A stretch of DNA of 64,000 nt from an uncultured Bacilli bacterium (GTDB lineage: Bacteria; Bacillota_I; Bacilli_A; RF39; UBA660), in assembly GCA_934130005.1 (NCBI GenBank), contig CAKOXD010000001.1:113398-177397 (forward strand). Direction: 5' to 3'. Below the pieces are notes generated by a model. The model was not told the DNA's origin, searched no databases, and saw nothing but the letters and a program-made list of their open reading frames with translations. Below, piece after piece: positions 60,963 through 64,000 of the stretch. Each line of letters starts with the position of its first letter. Within the stretch, counting starts at the first letter, position 1. The position numbers and the translations under genes were made by a program.

Positions 60963-61626
60963 TTTTTGAATATGATTTTTTATTATCACTATAATTTTCT
61001 ATATAGTCTATAACATCATTTAATTCTTCCATTACAAATCTATTTTTTATATTTTTTGAAAAATAATTTGGTAACCAATATACTTGTGTATTACCACCTA
61101 ATTCTATATATTTATCAATAAATTCTTTTAATCTAGGATTATTAAGCGATGAATCATATGAAGCATATGTCATTGGTATTGAAAGATCAAAATTAAATGC
61201 TTTAGCAAATATAAGTCCATATTCACTACCTTTGTTAGCACCACCTAATTTAATCATTTCAAGTAATGAAACATATAACACATCTCTTCTAAATTGATCA
61301 TTTTTATTAAATAATTCCATTTCCTCTTTAGTTGCTAATGTTTCAAGAATCTTTATAAGTTTATTCATGTCAAATATATCTAATATTTCTTTTTTACTAA
61401 AGTTTGCTATATCTAATAAATCGCTTTGATTAGAGTAAACATTTGTATACATATCAAGTTTTGTCATATGATTTTCTGCTATTTCATCAATCATATTTTT
61501 CAACGTTATTTTATCTTCTATTTTATCTTCCATTAATTTTTTCTTTTTAAAATATGTCTTTATTATTTTTCTTATTTCTTTTTCAATTTTTTCATCTAAA
61601 TCATATGTATTTGTAAAGATAGACAT
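60949..61626 (-). CDS. Hypothetical protein
   Basis: 225 residues, soluble, mostly helical and charged. A central part (ANKGSEYGLIFAKAFNFDLS) and a C-terminal QVYWLPNYFSKNIKNRF have no match I recognise. No signal peptide. It has a very good sigma-A promoter (61652-61679) and its own terminator, so it is a well-expressed single-gene unit. Confidence 0.62.
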   Translation of the reverse strand: MSIFTNTYDLDEKIEKEIRKIIKTYFKKKKLMEDKIEDKITLKNMIDEIAENHMTKLDMYTNVYSNQSDLLDIANFSKKEILDIFDMNKLIKILETLATKEEMELFNKNDQFRRDVLYVSLLEMIKLGGANKGSEYGLIFAKAFNFDLSIPMTYASYDSSLNNPRLKEFIDKYIELGGNTQVYWLPNYFSKNIKNRFVMEELNDVIDYIENYSDNKKSYSKKLHK

Positions 61627-61651
61627 ACTATCACCTCTTTTGCAAGGAAAT

Positions 61652-61679
61652 ATTATACACGATTTAAATTTATTGTCAA
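61652..61679 (-). promoter_or_regulatory. Promoter of the gene at 60949
   Basis: Perfect -35 TTGACA (61674-61679) and -10 TATAAT (61652-61657) with a 16-base spacer on the minus strand, among the strongest promoters in the window. Confidence 0.7.
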
Positions 61680-61754
61680 ATTATCATATTAAAATTGTTC
61701 TTTGAAAAGTTAAACGTAATCTTTTTAAATTAAGTCTAACTTATTATATTAAAA

Positions 61755-61779
61755 TAATAAAACCGTTGAAAATCAACGG
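61755..61779 (-). terminator. Terminator of tRNA-Arg
   Basis: Perfect CCGTTGA/TCAACGG hairpin (61763-61769 and 61773-61779) followed by TTTTATTATTTT on the minus strand. Confidence 0.8.
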
Positions 61780-61791
61780 CTAATTAACGAA

Positions 61792-61868
<77 letters not shown>

Positions 61869-61892
61869 ATGTGTTTTTTTAAGAACACATTA

Positions 61893-61921
61893 ATTATACA
61901 ACAAAAATTATTTTTATTCAA
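61893..61921 (-). promoter_or_regulatory. tRNA-Arg promoter
   Basis: -35 TTGAAT (61916-61921, at the end of gerM) and -10 TATAAT (61893-61898), 17-base spacer. The short leader contains ATGTGTT/AACACAT, which may be processed off. Confidence 0.65.
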
Positions 61922-62858
61922 TACTTTTTATGACAGTTTTGCAAATTTCTTTTTTATTATAATTAAATACTACATTATCTATATTTAAATTATCTTTAGC
62001 TGACAAACTTATTTCATTTTTTACTTCATCTAATATTTTTCTTTCATCTTGATTATTAAATATATATTCATTAAAAGTTAAATAAACTGTATTATTTTCA
62101 ATTTTTGTATCTAAAAGTAATACATTACTATTTAAATAGCTTATTAAATCTGTATTTGAATTTGAAAGTTCATCTACAACAATTTCCATTTTATTTCTAT
62201 TATCATTTAAATATTTTGTAACAGGCACATAATATGTCTCATTATTATAATTATTTAAATAATATATTGTTACTTTATTTACATCTTTATAATTTTTTAA
62301 ATTATATTCTTTATTTATTCCATAACTTCTATCTAAAGTACTTGGTAAATTTATTTTAGATTTTGGAAGCTTTGTTAATATATTACCGTCTACATAAATA
62401 ATAACTTTATTAATATTTTCTATGCTTGTTAAGGTATAAATAATAGCCTCTATTACTTTTTCTTCATATTTTTCTTCTACATCTAATAAATATTTATTAA
62501 AATTAACTTTAACTAATTTATCTTTATATTCAAGACTTAATATTTCTGTATTACTAGGTATTATACCTTTAAAACCACTTGGTATTTTATTTTCACCACT
62601 TGAATCTTTAATTAATACATTTAATAATTCTTTAGCTTTTAATTCAATATCAGTATTATCAACTACAACACTAGTACGAGCTAAATAATTATTTCTATCT
62701 AAAAGATAAATATTTTCTTTATTTATATTGTCATCTATATATACAAGTTCTTGTTTAATTTCACTTACATTCTTATTTGGCATTAAACACATTAAAAATA
62801 CTGAAAAAAGAAGTGCGGTTGAAATTATTAGTTTTTTTGTTATTTGCTTTTTAACCAT
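61914..62858 (-). CDS. gerM: GerMN-domain spore protein, GerM-like
   Basis: 314 residues. An N-terminal signal or membrane helix (about 10-26) is followed by two GerMN domains: LVYIDDNINKENIYLLDRNN with YLARTSVVV, then ELLNVLIKDS, and a second at VTIYYLNNYNNETYYVPV. Bacillus GerM is a mother-cell lipoprotein for engulfment and germination; here no lipobox Cys is evident. The neighbour gerE supports a sporulation role. A sigma-E-like element lies directly upstream (62874-62901). Confidence 0.85.
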   Translation of the reverse strand: MVKKQITKKLIISTALLFSVFLMCLMPNKNVSEIKQELVYIDDNINKENIYLLDRNNYLARTSVVVDNTDIELKAKELLNVLIKDSSGENKIPSGFKGIIPSNTEILSLEYKDKLVKVNFNKYLLDVEEKYEEKVIEAIIYTLTSIENINKVIIYVDGNILTKLPKSKINLPSTLDRSYGINKEYNLKNYKDVNKVTIYYLNNYNNETYYVPVTKYLNDNRNKMEIVVDELSNSNTDLISYLNSNVLLLDTKIENNTVYLTFNEYIFNNQDERKILDEVKNEISLSAKDNLNIDNVVFNYNKKEICKTVIKSIE

Positions 62859-62873
62859 TTTATCACCTGATTA

Positions 62874-62901
62874 ATATTATGAAAAAAAACCGTAAATAAT
62901 A
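62874..62901 (-). promoter_or_regulatory. Sigma-E-like promoter before gerM
   Basis: TATTATT (62895-62901) and CATAATAT (62874-62881), 13-base spacer, on the minus strand. Compared with the Bacillus sigma-E consensus KMATATT-CATACAHT there are one mismatch and two mismatches. The -35 lies within the gerE terminator, so the evidence is moderate. Confidence 0.4.
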
Positions 62902-62907
62902 CGGTTT
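62882..62907 (-). terminator. Terminator of gerE
   Basis: AAACCGTA/TACGGTTT hairpin with a five-base loop followed by a run of eight T on the minus strand. Confidence 0.8.
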
Positions 62908-63109
62908 ATAATGAAATTTCTCCCAATTTTAAAAGTTCTACTACAGCACTAGCTCTTCCTTTAACTCCCAATTTTTGCATAGCATTTGATATATGATTTC
63001 TAACTGTTTTTTCACTTATATTTAATTTATTAGCTATTTCAACAGTTGTTTTATTTTTTATAAGTAATTCAAACACTTCCTTTTCTCTTTTAGTTAATAT
63101 ACTTTTCAT
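62906..63109 (-). CDS. gerE: Spore-specific transcription factor GerE
   Basis: A LuxR-type helix-turn-helix protein without receiver domain. From the start at 63109 it is 67 residues: MKSILTKREKEVFELLIKNK, then ISEKTVRNHISNAMQKLGVK and GRASAVVELL, matching Bacillus GerE almost throughout. I choose 63109 because GTGAGGG lies just upstream; a longer form from 63151 would start almost on the -10 element (63154-63162) and has no Shine-Dalgarno. GerE acts with sigma-K in the mother cell on late coat genes; the predicted sigma-K-like promoter fits. Confidence 0.9.
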   Translation of the reverse strand: MKSILTKREKEVFELLIKNKTTVEIANKLNISEKTVRNHISNAMQKLGVKGRASAVVELLKLGEISL

Positions 63110-63153
63110 ACTTCCCTCACTTTCTAAGTTGGGTGGTTTATATTTACTCATAT

Positions 63154-63183
63154 TATTTTATGTTGAAATTAAAATTTAGTGAA
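63154..63183 (-). promoter_or_regulatory. Sigma-K-like promoter before gerE
   Basis: -10 CATAAAATA (63154-63162, minus strand) fits the sigma-K consensus CATANNNTA. A TTCAC element with the AC at 63179-63180 lies 16 bases upstream, as in the Bacillus sigma-K -35 (AC). Confidence 0.5.
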
Positions 63184-63187
63184 GAAA

Positions 63188-63216
63188 TAAAAAAAAAATC
63201 TATTTTTTTATAGATT
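63188..63216 (-). terminator. Terminator of spoIIIAH
   Basis: AATCTAT/ATAGATT hairpin with T loop and a run of T on the minus strand. Confidence 0.65.
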
Positions 63217-63724
63217 ATTTTTTAAATTCTACTGTAATATTTACTTTATTTTCAAAGTTATCTTGTACAGTTCTCATTATTTTATTAGCTATTTCTGTAT
63301 CGTGTTTATCACTATCAATTGTAACCTTTACACTATAATCAGTTATTTTAACAAATGCTTTTAATTTATGATTTTGTTCAATCTTTTTTTCTATTTCTAA
63401 TTCTTTTACTTTATTTTCATTTAAATTTTTCATTTTTTCAAATGCTTTATTTTTTTCTTCAGTTGTTGAATTTTTATTACTCAATGTTGATTTTAATGAA
63501 TCAATTTCTTTTTCTAAACTTTCATCAGATGCTACTCGTAGTGCTGTTAAAACTTCACTTTCTTTTATTGTAACTGAAGTTTTTTCTGTTGTCTTGTTCT
63601 TATCCTTTAAATAATTAGAATTATTTGTAAGCAATAACTCACTTGGCATTGTTATGTAATAAACACTTAATACTAAAATTAAACTAAATAATGTTAAAAA
63701 CCACAAATTTTTTTTATTAACCAT
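63215..63724 (-). CDS. spoIIIAH: Stage III sporulation protein AH
   Basis: 169 residues. It begins MVNKKNLWFLTLFSLILVLS, followed by VYYITMPSE, the family's N-terminal membrane anchor. A variable linker is followed by the ring-building domain: RVASDESLEKEIDSLKS, STTEEKNKAFEKMKNL and VKVTIDSDKHDTEIANKIMR. In Bacillus it forms a ring with SpoIIQ across the forespore membranes. The rest of the spoIIIA operon is not next to it; it stands alone between serS and gerE. Confidence 0.93.
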   Translation of the reverse strand: MVNKKNLWFLTLFSLILVLSVYYITMPSELLLTNNSNYLKDKNKTTEKTSVTIKESEVLTALRVASDESLEKEIDSLKSTLSNKNSTTEEKNKAFEKMKNLNENKVKELEIEKKIEQNHKLKAFVKITDYSVKVTIDSDKHDTEIANKIMRTVQDNFENKVNITVEFKK

Positions 63725-63751
63725 TTTATCCCTCCTAGTACTATCTAGTTA

Positions 63752-63779
63752 AGAATATGTTGAACTAAAAAAAATATGC
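63752..63779 (-). promoter_or_regulatory. Sigma-E-like promoter before spoIIIAH
   Basis: GCATATT (63773-63779) matches the sigma-E -35 KMATATT exactly; CATATTCT (63752-63759) matches the -10 CATACAHT at six of eight positions; spacer 13 bases. The same 13-base spacing is found before gerM. Confidence 0.5.
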
Positions 63780-63781
63780 AA

Positions 63782-63805
63782 AAAAAGTATAGATTTCTAT
63801 ACTTT
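63782..63805 (-). terminator. Terminator of serS
   Basis: Perfect AAAGTATAGA/TCTATACTTT hairpin (63784-63793 and 63796-63805) overlapping the serS stop codon, with a T-rich tail. Confidence 0.7.
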
Positions 63806-63997
63806 CTTTATTATTTCTTTTCCACCCATATATGGTCTTAATGCTTCTGGAATATTTATACTACCATCTTCATTATAATTATTTTCTATAAATGCTATTA
63901 ATCCTCTTGGAGTTGCAAGTACAGTATTTCTCGTTGTTGCAATTTGCACCAATGGAGTCAAATTCAACGCTTTCATTTTCATCAACTTCTTTCGTAT
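63797..63997 (-). CDS. serS: Seryl-tRNA ligase C-terminal end (partial; frame closed at window edge)
   Basis: The last ~45 residues, LATPRGLIAFIENNYNEDGS and INIPEALRPYMGG, are the C-terminal end of SerRS motif 3 and the tail. The rest of the gene lies beyond the window. Oddly, this frame has a TGA at 63998-64000, while a different frame at the edge reads NTKEVDENESVEF, plausible for SerRS just before its final segment. Either a frameshift (real or sequencing error) lies at about 63920-63990, or the edge is misleading. Upstream sequence is needed to decide. Confidence 0.6.
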   Translation of the reverse strand: MRKKLMKMKALNLTPLVQIATTRNTVLATPRGLIAFIENNYNEDGSINIPEALRPYMGGKEIIKKV

Positions 63998-64000
63998 TCA

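Overview
The window is strongly AT-rich bacterial chromosome. It uses the standard bacterial code: several genes end in TGA and tryptophan is TGG. Gene content and order point to a low-GC Bacillota with a fairly small, tightly packed genome, perhaps from the gut or the Erysipelotrichia/RF39-like neighbourhood near the Mollicutes (lineage is inference). Several Bacillus-type gene orders survive: rimM-trmD-rplS; ruvA-ruvB-queA; mrnC-rlmB-sigH; and spoIIB-position gene-radC-mreC-mreD-spoIVFA-spoIVFB-rplU-prp-rpmA, with obgE a little further on. Nearly all genes lie on the minus strand. The exceptions are one plus-strand block (13964-18194: four tRNAs, an ATP-grasp gene, two flavodoxin-like genes and dCMP deaminase) and a small DUF1540 gene at 35576.

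Layout: 1-7144 holds signal peptidase, rplS with an L19-type leader, trmD, rimM, a SpoU methyltransferase, a pilin-like surface protein and the YfmH/YfmF peptidase pair. 7185-13832 holds deoD, miaA, a putative metallopeptidase, queA, ruvBA and cysS. 13964-18194 is the least ordinary part. Its tRNA cluster ends in a tRNA-Thr with two mismatched pairs. Directly after it comes the first of two copies of a ~76 bp repeat bracketing a uracil-DNA-glycosylase-like gene and an overlapping 32-codon ORF; the ATP-grasp/flavodoxin genes follow. 18217-26081 holds a repeat-containing lipoprotein, a membrane-anchored WSEWS-repeat protein, a stand-alone Smr protein, pyruvate phosphate dikinase and an RsiV-like surface protein. 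26130-35509 holds tdk, DUF4186, a Xer recombinase, two unknown proteins, topA and a three-gene set related to 2-hydroxyacyl-CoA dehydratase and its activator. 35576-41491 has paired coiled-coil proteins, a SigH-like sigma factor, rlmB, mrnC and rbgA. 41728-46879 has an SDR enzyme, an HD protein, an orphan VirD4-like ATPase, a MerR regulator with a matching 19-bp-spacer promoter before a Cys-rich membrane protein, and a YolD/Y-family polymerase pair with a LexA-like box. 46998-55477 has DUF1003, a cysteine desulfurase, truB, obgE, trpS, an ABC exporter and the rplU-prp-rpmA operon.

55613-63997 is rich in sporulation homologues: spoIVFB, spoIVFA, a SPOR protein in the spoIIB position, gerM, gerE and spoIIIAH. 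In front of spoIIIAH and gerM lie sigma-E-like elements with the same 13-nt spacing, and in front of gerE a sigma-K-like CATAAAATA element. Together with SigH this argues that the mother-cell sporulation programme is retained in a streamlined genome. No CRISPR array, IS element, rRNA or phage module was seen.
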